A stretch of DNA of 5,653 nucleotides from VSJD01 sp041653875 (GTDB taxonomy: Bacteria; Verrucomicrobiota; Kiritimatiellia; JAAZAB01): NCBI GenBank assembly GCA_041653875.1, contig JBAZEM010000044.1, positions 1-5,653 on the forward strand, given 5' to 3'. The notes beneath the pieces are model-generated. The model saw nothing but the letters and a program-made list of their open reading frames with translations, had not been told where the DNA came from and searched no databases. A program made the position numbers and the translations under genes. Positions 1 through 5,029 of the stretch are shown here, piece after piece (the first letter of the stretch is position 1; every line of letters begins with the position of its first letter).

Positions 1-1206
1 CTCTCGCCCAATCCGCCGGGGATTACGAACACGCTTCAGATCGTGTGCCTGAACGGAACCGGCAGCGCCCAATTCACGCCCTCGGGCGGGGCGTCCTTAA
101 GCATCGGCCAATCCGGCACGGTCAAAATTAAAGGCGTGACAGCCAGCAGTGTGTCGAATAACATGATGTTGAAGGCAGTGTTTGACGGCACGATCCTGGC
201 CTCGAATGTGTTCACGGTGGTTGGACCGGGGGTGGAGATGAAAAAGGTCGAATTTACCAGCGATCATGGAGTCTTGACCGATTACAATACTGACTATTCC
301 GGGTCAGGCGGCACGGTTTACAATCCTCGCGGCTGGATCAAAGGCGGCGCGAATAATCCGATCACCCATGCCAAGGACAGCAAGATTACGGCCAACGTGA
401 CGCTTTGTGTTCAGCCTTCAGGGATCAGTTTTAATCTGACAGGAGACGGGCCAATTGGAGCGCTTGATTTTCACAAGACCAATCTCACGTCCACTGCTTC
501 CGATCAGGTCATTTCAGTGACATCGGATGAAAAACTTCCGATTGGGGTGGATGTTTTGAGTAACAGCATCAACTGGTCGATCAATGTGGGCGGGCAAACT
601 TACGGGAACGAATCTTCCGGCCCGCATAAGATATATGTTACATGGGGTTCGCCAGGTTCTGGCCCAACATTGAAACGAGTCAATAAGGTGTGTAATACCG
701 CTTCGGGGCAAAACACTTCCGAAAGCATTGCCGATAGTCTTCAAAGCATGGTTGCTTCAAATACGACTTTTGGATCAGGAGATGTTGACGGATGGGCATT
801 ATTGGATGGCGGTAGCGGCGATTGTGATAACCAAGCTCGGTGCATGAAGTACACATTTGAAATGCCCGGTGCAGGATCTGCGAATGTCCAGTTTGTCCGT
901 GCTTCATCTAATGCGGGCCAAGGCAACTGTCTTAATCTTGAAAGCCGATCTGTGAGCAATCAGACGCAATACTTGGTTATGGATTTCGACACAGGCGGCG
1001 GGAATAATTGGAATGCCTTCGAGGGGTGTTGTGAAGCCGCCAGTCATTATTATGCGATTACTCCAAAGAAAAAGGCATCTAATGATTACGGCATGTTACA
1101 GGCGCTTGGTTGTCAACAGTTCTGGGTTCGAACATTATACGATATCCTTCCAGGTAACGAGGGATGGGAAGTTATAGAAATTATCGAGGAGGTTCAAATA
1201 CCATGA
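1..1206 (+). CDS. Extracellular Ig-like / transglutaminase-like protein, 5'-truncated
   Basis: The frame is open from the first base to the TGA at 1204-1206 (401 codons), so the GTG at 43 is internal and the true start lies before the window. Residues below count from base 1. Residues 1-75 are rich in Gly, Ser, Thr and Val, with alternating hydrophobics (KIKGVTASS, FTVVGPG), like a bacterial Ig-like beta domain. Residues 80-220 remain beta-like. From about 225 an Ala/Ser-rich helical stretch leads to DGGSGDCDNQA, which resembles the nucleophile-Cys motif of transglutaminase-like proteases (Cys275). About 60 residues later, NNWNAFEG and HYYAITP resemble the family's HAWNE and W-DPT motifs, but the His position reads Asn336 and the Asp position reads Thr354. 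The Cys is kept and the rest of the triad appears changed. Such domains are peptidases, cross-linking enzymes or inactive scaffolds, so activity is uncertain. The C-terminus is Cys-rich and acidic. Its stop overlaps the next start as ATGA, implying translational coupling. Confidence 0.82.
   Translation, partial: LSPNPPGITNTLQIVCLNGTGSAQFTPSGGASLSIGQSGTVKIKGVTASSVSNNMMLKAVFDGTILASNVFTVVGPGVEMKKVEFTSDHGVLTDYNTDYSGSGGTVYNPRGWIKGGANNPITHAKDSKITANVTLCVQPSGISFNLTGDGPIGALDFHKTNLTSTASDQVISVTSDEKLPIGVDVLSNSINWSINVGGQTYGNESSGPHKIYVTWGSPGSGPTLKRVNKVCNTASGQNTSESIADSLQSMVASNTTFGSGDVDGWALLDGGSGDCDNQARCMKYTFEMPGAGSANVQFVRASSNAGQGNCLNLESRSVSNQTQYLVMDFDTGGGNNWNAFEGCCEAASHYYAITPKKKASNDYGMLQALGCQQFWVRTLYDILPGNEGWEVIEIIEEVQIP
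1186..1192 (+). promoter_or_regulatory. Ribosome binding site GAGGAGG deciding the 1203 start
   Basis: GAGGAGG ends 10 bases before the ATG at 1203. This favours 1203 over the in-frame ATG at 1164, which would add 13 polar residues in front of a clear signal peptide and has no comparable site upstream. The site lies inside the end of the preceding gene. Confidence 0.7.
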
Positions 1207-1991
1207 AAACAGCCATATTAGTTATTATTATTATTTCTTGTTTGATTCTGAATCAAGCAAAAGGCGACTCGGAAAATAAAGCAACAGAAACGAGATTATC
1301 CGCGAATGAAATATCGACTATTGAATCTTGGGCAAAAACGGAAAATCCTAACTTTATTGAAGTGCTGTTGCCGGAATATAGACAGAGTCGCGGCTTGGAA
1401 AGCGTGACGCATGTTCCGAAGCCATGTATAAAACATGCGACAAAATGGGCTGGGAAAATATTACTTAGCAAGTGGCTTCCAGACGACCTTGAGCAAAGGT
1501 GGATTGGTTATAAAAATATCACGTTAATGGAGAAAAAAAATAAGGAAGGCTTTGTATTTTATTCAATAACAGGAGATTATTTAGTAGCAGACTATCAAAT
1601 CGAAGAATTTACGTTTCACGTTCAGGACACAGGCGGAACGTTATCCGTTAGGATAGATTTTAAAGAGCACTGTAATTTACAAGCGAATCCTACAAACCAG
1701 ATATACGATTTGATTGAAAAGTTCTTCGCTGTTTCGCGGTCAAAAATGACCACTTTAAAAGCCGAGATTTCCACCGCGGATAATCAGCTTGTATTCGGTG
1801 TAATGAAAAACATTGCAATGATTAGCCCCAAACAAGAAATGTCCAAGAATGGATTTATCATAAATAAACTTCGATGGGACGACCTTATTTGTGTTTGTTT
1901 GGGACAAAATTTTATTTTCGTTTATTTTTATGAAAAAGAAGAAGGAAAAGTAAATCCTCAGGCAAAACCTGGTCTTCCAGATAGATTTTGA
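1203..1991 (+). CDS. Exported hypothetical protein, AT-rich gene
   Basis: 262 residues from the ATG at 1203. I do not recognise the family. The start is a typical Sec signal peptide: MKT, then a very hydrophobic Ile/Val/Leu core, with likely signal peptidase I cleavage after AKG at residue 21. Cys13 in IISC loosely fits a lipobox, but the hydrophobic stretch before it would be unusually short. The mature part is mixed alpha/beta, rich in Lys, Glu and Ile, with strand-like segments (FVFYSITGDYLVADYQ, EFTFHVQD) and a hydrophobic C-terminal strand FIFVYFYEKEE before a polar tail; four Cys lie in the mature part. The gene overlaps the upstream gene by four bases (ATGA) and is probably co-translated with it. 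Base use stands out: sampled 60-base rows have about 27-40% G+C against 57-65% further right. This suggests a separate origin. An A8 run at 1533-1540 is a possible slippage point. Function unknown, probably periplasmic or surface. Confidence 0.78.
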   Translation: MKTAILVIIIISCLILNQAKGDSENKATETRLSANEISTIESWAKTENPNFIEVLLPEYRQSRGLESVTHVPKPCIKHATKWAGKILLSKWLPDDLEQRWIGYKNITLMEKKNKEGFVFYSITGDYLVADYQIEEFTFHVQDTGGTLSVRIDFKEHCNLQANPTNQIYDLIEKFFAVSRSKMTTLKAEISTADNQLVFGVMKNIAMISPKQEMSKNGFIINKLRWDDLICVCLGQNFIFVYFYEKEEGKVNPQAKPGLPDRF

Positions 1992-2010
1992 TTTCATATT
2001 TGATTCCACA

Positions 2011-2029
2011 CGGGGAAGCGCTTTCCCCG
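2011..2029 (+). other. GC-rich intercistronic hairpin
   Basis: CGGGGAA at 2011-2017 pairs perfectly with TTCCCCG at 2023-2029 around a five-base loop, GCGCT. The hairpin sits 19 bases after one stop codon and 21 bases before the next start (2051). No T-run follows on either strand, so it is not a classic intrinsic terminator. It could be a weak terminator, an mRNA-stability or processing element, or an attenuator. Confidence 0.55.
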
Positions 2030-2050
2030 GCAGTTAACAGGCGGGAACCT

Positions 2051-2725
2051 ATGCAATTGCTTATTTTGACCGTCATCTTGGCGCTGGTGAATGTCATGTC
2101 CTTTGTGGAGGCAGGAAACGTTTCAAAAGGTGGTGAAAACGTGAGTGAGCCAGCTATCGCCAAAATTCTTCCCGCAGAATATGCGGCTTACGAACAAGCG
2201 CTGACCGGAGATCATGGGCTGAATGATGCCCGTGCTTCCATAGCGTTGCTCTCGAAAGTCAAAGAGACGCTTGGGCGTTCGCTGTCGAGTCACAGTCAAG
2301 AACAAGATAGCATCAGCGCCTACCGTGCGACTTGGCGCCTGTGTCTTCGGACGATGCGGGAGTCAAACGATCAAGCAGCCCAGAAACTCATTATTGATGA
2401 ATGGAATAAGTCCTTGCGACTGGATAGCGACGCTACGCCATCGCAGGTGTATGCCCTTTCCGAACAGTGGGATCGGAAACTTCTCTCCGATGACTTCTGG
2501 CAGCTTCTGAGGCAAACGAACAAAAGGAAGACCGTTTCTGCAATTTGCTATGTTCTCTATGAGCGCGGCAATGCCGCCGATGTAGCGCAACTGATGCAGA
2601 AAAGAAAATCTGGTGTTGATGTTGGACTTCAAGAAGGCATACAAAATGCAATCAACTATATGAACTATAGGCTGAGTGGCGACACATCGCCTGGTCCGGC
2701 CGCCGCTCCTCCACGAACGGAATAG
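2051..2725 (+). CDS. Exported helical hypothetical protein
   Basis: 224 residues from the ATG at 2051, the first start that begins a signal peptide (MQLLILTVILALVNVMSFVEA, broken here as residues 1-9, 10-15 and 16-21), with likely cleavage after VEA near residue 21. The frame is open back to a TTG at 1988, but that start would run through the hairpin at 2011-2029 and bury the signal peptide, so I rejected it. A weak AGGCGGG lies just upstream. After the signal the sequence looks almost entirely helical (for example residues 36-78, 86-120 and 131-155). Residues 160-207 (SAICYVLYERGNAADVAQL followed by QNAINYMNYR) have the spacing of a HEAT-like helical pair, which is only a weak resemblance. 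The tail is Pro/Ala-rich (GPAAAPPRTE). The protein is probably periplasmic. No family or catalytic motif is recognised. It lies 59 bases after the previous gene and 71 before the next. Confidence 0.75.
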   Translation: MQLLILTVILALVNVMSFVEAGNVSKGGENVSEPAIAKILPAEYAAYEQALTGDHGLNDARASIALLSKVKETLGRSLSSHSQEQDSISAYRATWRLCLRTMRESNDQAAQKLIIDEWNKSLRLDSDATPSQVYALSEQWDRKLLSDDFWQLLRQTNKRKTVSAICYVLYERGNAADVAQLMQKRKSGVDVGLQEGIQNAINYMNYRLSGDTSPGPAAAPPRTE

Positions 2726-2731
2726 ATCCAT

Positions 2732-2757
2732 TGACCTGAGCCCCGAAAACTGGACCA
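2732..2757. repeat. Possible IS3-family terminal-repeat remnant
   Basis: The stretch begins TGACCTGAGCCCC and ends GAAAACTGGACCA, right after a stop codon. This layout (TG, CCTG, a C-run, an A-run, then TGGACC) resembles from memory the terminal inverted repeats of IS3-family elements of the IS150 type. There is no transposase and no matching inverted end elsewhere in the window, so at most it is a solo end or a scar. Chance resemblance is possible. Confidence 0.28.
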
Positions 2758-2796
2758 GATTGAAAGAGAGGCTGTGGGCGGGAGGCGGGAGATATA

Positions 2797-3201
2797 ATGA
2801 AGAGACTGACAACTCTGACAACGATTCTCGCCTTGCTGTTTGCGATAATTTTTCCAGCCATCGGGTCGGAAGAAGGTCCCGCGACTGTCACGGAGATCCA
2901 GATCACAGCAAAGACAACGGTCGCAAACTTTGGCATCATGTTTGTCGCCGGAAAACAAAAACCGGATTTTTCCTCGCTGGTGTCGCTACAACTGACATTT
3001 GGCGGGAAATCCTATTCCGTGCCGGCAGACGAACTCCAGAAAATGGGCCGCGTGGATCTTTCCAGTTGCCGCATTTCCGCAGAGGTCGGCTATCCTGGCA
3101 AGGGCATTGGGCCATACGTTTACTGCACGATGCAGAGCGGGGACGGGAAGACGAGGCACCGGCTTGTGTTCTCGACTACAGGTTTCAAAGAGAGGTTATG
3201 A
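2797..3201 (+). CDS. Small exported hypothetical protein
   Basis: 134 residues from the ATG at 2797. The start is supported by GGAGG at 2781-2785, 11 bases upstream, and by a clear signal peptide: MKRL, a hydrophobic core through residue 20, and likely cleavage near AIGS (23-24). The mature part of about 110 residues alternates hydrophobic and polar residues (TEIQITAKTTV, LVSLQLTFGG, YVYCTMQ, HRLVFSTTGF), as expected of a small beta-sandwich. Cys91 and Cys110 are its only Cys and could form a disulphide after export. The family is not recognised and no active-site motif is visible. A longer frame covering 2676-3299 overlaps the whole gene in another phase but lacks a signal peptide and a ribosome-binding site, so I treat it as a shadow. 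The gene is the last of the left-hand set of exported proteins before the sigma-factor gene. Confidence 0.75.
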   Translation: MKRLTTLTTILALLFAIIFPAIGSEEGPATVTEIQITAKTTVANFGIMFVAGKQKPDFSSLVSLQLTFGGKSYSVPADELQKMGRVDLSSCRISAEVGYPGKGIGPYVYCTMQSGDGKTRHRLVFSTTGFKERL

Positions 3202-3275
3202 AGGCATTCAGTTCCTTTTATGTTCCACCCACCAACCTCTTCAAACTAAACCCACGCATCGCAAAACCCATCAGG

Positions 3276-3284
3276 AAAGGAGGG
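3276..3284 (+). promoter_or_regulatory. Strong orphan Shine-Dalgarno AAAGGAGGG
   Basis: AAAGGAGGG is the best ribosome-binding site in the 3202-3346 gap, but no ATG follows at a useful distance. The next starts are tandem TTG codons at 3289 and 3292, 4 and 7 bases away. It lies 62 bases before the sigma-factor ATG, too far to serve it directly. Apart from this site I see nothing convincing in the gap. Confidence 0.45.
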
Positions 3285-3291
3285 CCGATTG

Positions 3292-3432
3292 TTGTCTGAA
3301 AATTGGCTGGTCATTAATCAATCGGAACGCATAACGGGGGTGGAACATGAATACGGCATTGGCGCAGGACCGCCGAGGGAAGACGGACGACGGATGGCGG
3401 ACGACAGACGACAGATCGGAGAAGATGGCTGA
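3292..3432 (+). CDS. Candidate leader ORF overlapping the sigma-factor start
   Basis: A TTG at 3292 (another at 3289) lies 7 bases after AAAGGAGGG and opens a 46-codon frame ending in TGA at 3430-3432. The product would begin LSENWLVINQSERI and end charged (RRMADDRRQIGEDG), with no signal peptide or recognisable domain. It runs across the sigma-factor ATG at 3347 in another frame and stops just after the alternative sigma ATG at 3425, as a coupling leader peptide would. The only evidence is the ribosome-binding site and this geometry. The last third is encoded by a low-complexity repeat, so the frame may be accidental. Confidence 0.2.
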   Translation: MSENWLVINQSERITGVEHEYGIGAGPPREDGRRMADDRRQIGEDG

Positions 3433-4147
3433 CAGGGCAGGTGGCAAGCAGAATGATGTTGCCGCGGAAACAGAGCCGCCATGCTCCGCCGTAGAAACGG
3501 AGTTAAGCGATGACGCCATCATCGAATGCATCCGCAACGGGGATGTGAACGCGTTTGAGCTTTTGATGCGGCGTTACAAGCACTGGGTTTTCGGCATTGT
3601 ATCGAAGCATGTGGCGCATAACCAGGTGTCCGAGACGGTCGAGGATGTGTTTGTCCAAGCCTACCGGTCTTTGCCCCGCTACCTTATAAACACCTCGTTT
3701 AAACAATGGCTGGCCTTGATTGCCAGCCGGCGTTGCTGTCATTGTCACAGCGCCGCGAACCGGCATCTCACGTGCGCTATCAGCAATTTGAACGCCGAGG
3801 ACAGGGAGCAGATGGAAGCGGTCTGCGAGGAAGCCGCTTGCGCGGCGTTTCATGCGGAAACGGATTCTTCCGCAAAGTGCGAAGCGGTGCGCGCCGACAT
3901 GGATCGCCTGGAAGCGAACGACCGGCGCATTCTCCATCTGTTATATTTCGAGGATTATTCCTTGCAGGAAACGGCGGTCATGCTGGGATGCACCCTTGGG
4001 AACGCCCGCGTGCGCGCCTGCCGCGCCCGCAAAGCTTTACGTGTCTTGCTGAAGCCGGCGGCGGTCGCTGAAAAACCGCCGGCATTGGCCAGTCCGGCCG
4101 CTCCGTCAAGCACTGTAGATCGGGATCTTTCGTCCGCAGAAACGTAA
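3347..4147 (+). CDS. ECF-like sigma-70 family RNA polymerase sigma factor
   Basis: 266 residues. Sigma factors of this family direct core RNA polymerase to promoters. Region 2 spans about residues 53-137: DDAIIECIRNGDVNAFELL, then RRYKHWVFGIV, then VEDVFVQAYRSLPRY, the usual region 2.1-2.3 pattern. Region 4 spans about 187-235: LEANDRRILHLLYFEDYSLQ, then the helix-turn-helix ETAVMLGCTLGNARVRACRARKALR (residues 208-232, given here in family order). No region 3 is seen, as in ECF factors. Oddities: about 52 residues precede region 2 and include a repeat-encoded TDDGWRTTDDR; there is an Ala/Pro-rich tail (236-266); and there are 11 Cys, with CCHCH at 130-134 and more in the linker. GGGGGTGG at 3336-3343 supports the 3347 ATG, but the in-frame ATG at 3425 (240 residues) is possible. 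It likely controls genes here and was probably held by an anti-sigma partner whose remnant lies downstream. Confidence 0.9.
   Translation: MNTALAQDRRGKTDDGWRTTDDRSEKMADRAGGKQNDVAAETEPPCSAVETELSDDAIIECIRNGDVNAFELLMRRYKHWVFGIVSKHVAHNQVSETVEDVFVQAYRSLPRYLINTSFKQWLALIASRRCCHCHSAANRHLTCAISNLNAEDREQMEAVCEEAACAAFHAETDSSAKCEAVRADMDRLEANDRRILHLLYFEDYSLQETAVMLGCTLGNARVRACRARKALRVLLKPAAVAEKPPALASPAAPSSTVDRDLSSAET
3384..3415 (+). repeat. Low-complexity 14-base repeat inside the sigma-factor 5' end
   Basis: CGGACGACGGATGG at 3384-3397 is followed directly by CGGACGACAGACGA at 3398-3411 and a further partial unit to 3415. The stretch is made of GACGAC and GACAGA words and looks like intergenic low-complexity repeat rather than conserved coding sequence. 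A 14-base unit does not keep frame. It encodes residues 13-22 of the sigma factor as drawn, ahead of region 2, so it bears on the start choice. Confidence 0.6.
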
Positions 4148-4169
4148 CCGATGCCTGTCTGGCTTATAA

Positions 4170-4184
4170 CGGCCGGTATGGCCG
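4170..4184 (+). other. Short hairpin after the sigma-factor gene
   Basis: CGGCC at 4170-4174 pairs with GGCCG at 4180-4184 around GGTAT, 22 bases after the stop codon. With only 5 bp and no T-run it could aid transcript ending or be chance. Confidence 0.3.
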
Positions 4185-4231
4185 CGCTCCATCGCAACTA
4201 TGCCTGACACTAATATTGAAAGAAGAACATT

Positions 4232-4249
4232 AGCATCCCACAGGATGCT
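4232..4249 (+). other. Perfect 7-bp hairpin, left border of structured spacer
   Basis: AGCATCC at 4232-4238 pairs with GGATGCT at 4243-4249 around CACA. There is no T-run after it. It ends five bases before the left arm of the large inverted repeat at 4255-4393, so it may belong to the same structured element. Confidence 0.5.
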
Positions 4250-4254
4250 CAGAA

Positions 4255-4393
4255 TGTAGACTGAGGACCGTAGGCTGTAGGAAAACAGGCGGGCAACAAT
4301 ACCTAAGAAGGATGACGGTCAAAACAATAGTTCCGGTTTTATGCATGTGTATTTCCCCTGTTTGAACCCACAGCCCACGGCCTAAAGTCTACA
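4255..4393. repeat. Large imperfect inverted repeat in the spacer
   Basis: The left arm (4255-4289) and right arm (4357-4393) are imperfect inverted copies. TGTAGACT at 4255-4262 matches AGTCTACA at 4386-4393 exactly. AAACAGG at 4283-4289 matches CCTGTTT at 4357-4363 exactly. Across 4255-4281 versus 4367-4393, 21 of 27 positions match. Three of the six mismatches would be G-U wobbles in a minus-strand RNA. The loop of about 67 bases holds no gene and a minor stem (AAAAC 4321-4325 with GTTTT 4336-4340). The arms are built from words like GTAGACT and GTAGGCTGTAGG, typical of dispersed intergenic repeats in some bacteria. It may be a non-autonomous element, a structured RNA or a terminator region. 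Confidence 0.6.
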
Positions 4394-4399
4394 GTCCTC

Positions 4400-4418
4400 G
4401 GCGTCCTTATGGGACGCC
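4400..4418 (+). other. Perfect 7-bp hairpin, right border of structured spacer
   Basis: GGCGTCC at 4400-4406 pairs with GGACGCC at 4412-4418 around TTATG. It begins seven bases after the large inverted repeat and ends 21 bases before the ATG at 4440. There is no T-run, so it may be a leader structure or the edge of the repeat element. Confidence 0.5.
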
Positions 4419-4439
4419 AGTGAAAGAAGACTATACGCC

Positions 4440-4625
4440 ATGATCAATAAAACCGTTCGATCCAATGCCGAAAAGGAACCGCAGCCTGTCGCCGCAATGC
4501 CGCCCCCGACGCCAGTGGTTATCCCACCCGACTTTGTCGAGAAGGTCATGGCAAAAATCCGGAAAATCGGCCCGTTTCCGAAAAATTCATGGCCTGATCG
4601 CTCCGGTCAGGCTTCCAGCATTTAG
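4440..4625 (+). CDS. Anti-sigma-factor-like N-terminal fragment (probable remnant)
   Basis: 61 codons from the ATG at 4440, with a weak GAAAGAAG at 4422-4429. The first half is polar and Pro-rich (PPPTPVVIPP), followed by PPDFVEKVMAKIRKIG at residues 29-44. I associate that pattern with the segment just before the membrane helix in ECF anti-sigma factors and related regulators. An intact protein of this type would continue into a transmembrane helix and a periplasmic domain. Here the frame instead runs into GPFPKNSWPDRSGQASSI and stops, with no hydrophobic segment. Its place directly after a sigma factor on the same strand fits a cognate anti-sigma gene cut short. It could also be a genuine small protein. 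The family assignment rests on one short motif. Confidence 0.45.
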   Translation: MINKTVRSNAEKEPQPVAAMPPPTPVVIPPDFVEKVMAKIRKIGPFPKNSWPDRSGQASSI

Positions 4626-4741
4626 CGGACGCAGCGGCTGACAACGATACGCATTCCATTTCCGTGCCTGGAATCATGTGGTTTTTGCCGGCCAGGTCTT
4701 TGCATAACTGGATTTCGCAAAATCCGGCCGCGCACACATAG
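4626..4741. other. Stretch without a + strand gene, probable decayed coding sequence
   Basis: This segment separates the anti-sigma-like fragment from the TPR fragment. No + frame joins them. The anti-sigma frame ends at 4623-4625, another + frame carries stops near 4638 and at the TAA near 4714, and the TPR frame has a TAG at 4739-4741. On the minus strand one frame is open from 4809 to 4546, with a Cys-rich product (VCAAGFCEIQLCKDLAGKNH). This could be a shadow or an inverted insert. No promoter or RNA was recognised. Confidence 0.4.
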
Positions 4742-4747
4742 GGCCGT

Positions 4748-5029
4748 TTGGACACCACAGGCGTCAGACTTGCCACGGCCTCGGGCGCGAAGATGTACAC
4801 CACGCTCATAGAGCGCTACCCGAAATCGGCCGAGGCGGAGACCGCCCAATATCATTTGGCCACGCTGGCGTATTGGAAAAAGGATTGGGATAAGGCCCTG
4901 AAGCTGTATCGGCAGGTGGCCGAGACCTGGCCGGACGGACGGTATGCGGATTTTATCGCCGAGCAAAAAATGCCGGAACTGGCGAGTTTGATGAAAGCAA
5001 AAGGCAAAACCAAACGGGGGGCGTCATGA
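4748..5029 (+). CDS. TPR-repeat fragment, probably 5'-truncated
   Basis: The open stretch follows a TAG at 4739-4741. Candidate starts are the TTG at 4748 (93 residues) and the ATG at 4793 (78 residues). Neither has a convincing ribosome-binding site, and the first 15 residues look unrelated to the rest. From MYTTLIERYPKSAEA the sequence is the second helix of one tetratricopeptide repeat, followed by a full repeat, QYHLATLAYWKKDWDKALKL then YRQVAETWPDG. This resembles the TPR units of YbgF/BamD-like periplasmic proteins, which bind protein partners. The end is basic (KAKGKTKRGAS). Such a domain normally has several repeats, so this looks like the C-terminal piece of a larger protein, perhaps the one beginning at 4440. 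Its TGA overlaps the next start (ATGATGA), so the 3' end of the old operon is intact. Confidence 0.6.
   Translation: MDTTGVRLATASGAKMYTTLIERYPKSAEAETAQYHLATLAYWKKDWDKALKLYRQVAETWPDGRYADFIAEQKMPELASLMKAKGKTKRGAS

Noticed and set aside
43..45. GTG as the start of the left-edge gene
   Set aside because: The frame is open to the first base and the sequence before and after the GTG is equally protein-like, so it is an internal Val codon.
1988..2050. TTG start extending the 2051 gene upstream
   Set aside because: It would translate the hairpin at 2011-2029 and place 21 polar residues before a clear signal peptide.
2793..2798. TATAAT as a -10 promoter box
   Set aside because: It overlaps the ATG at 2797 and has no -35 box at the right distance; TTGACC at 2731 is much too far away.
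2363..2821. 152-codon minus-strand frame
   Set aside because: It lies opposite the helical exported protein and runs across the following gap; it has no domain, signal peptide or ribosome-binding site.
2676..3299. 207-codon + strand frame overlapping the gene at 2797
   Set aside because: The product is Arg/His-rich with no signal peptide or domain and has no ribosome-binding site. The overlapping 2797 frame has both a signal peptide and GGAGG.
3198..3299. 33-codon ORF from an ATG overlapping the stop of the 2797 gene
   Set aside because: The ATGA overlap is attractive, but the AGAGAGG sits only 2 bases before the ATG and the peptide has no recognisable feature.
3323..3327. GGAAC as the -35 box of an autoregulated ECF promoter
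   Set aside because: It is only 24 bases before the sigma ATG, and no matching -10 element lies ahead of the start codon.
3503..3937. 144-codon minus-strand frame opposite the sigma factor
   Set aside because: The + strand clearly encodes sigma regions 2 and 4; the antisense product shows no domain.
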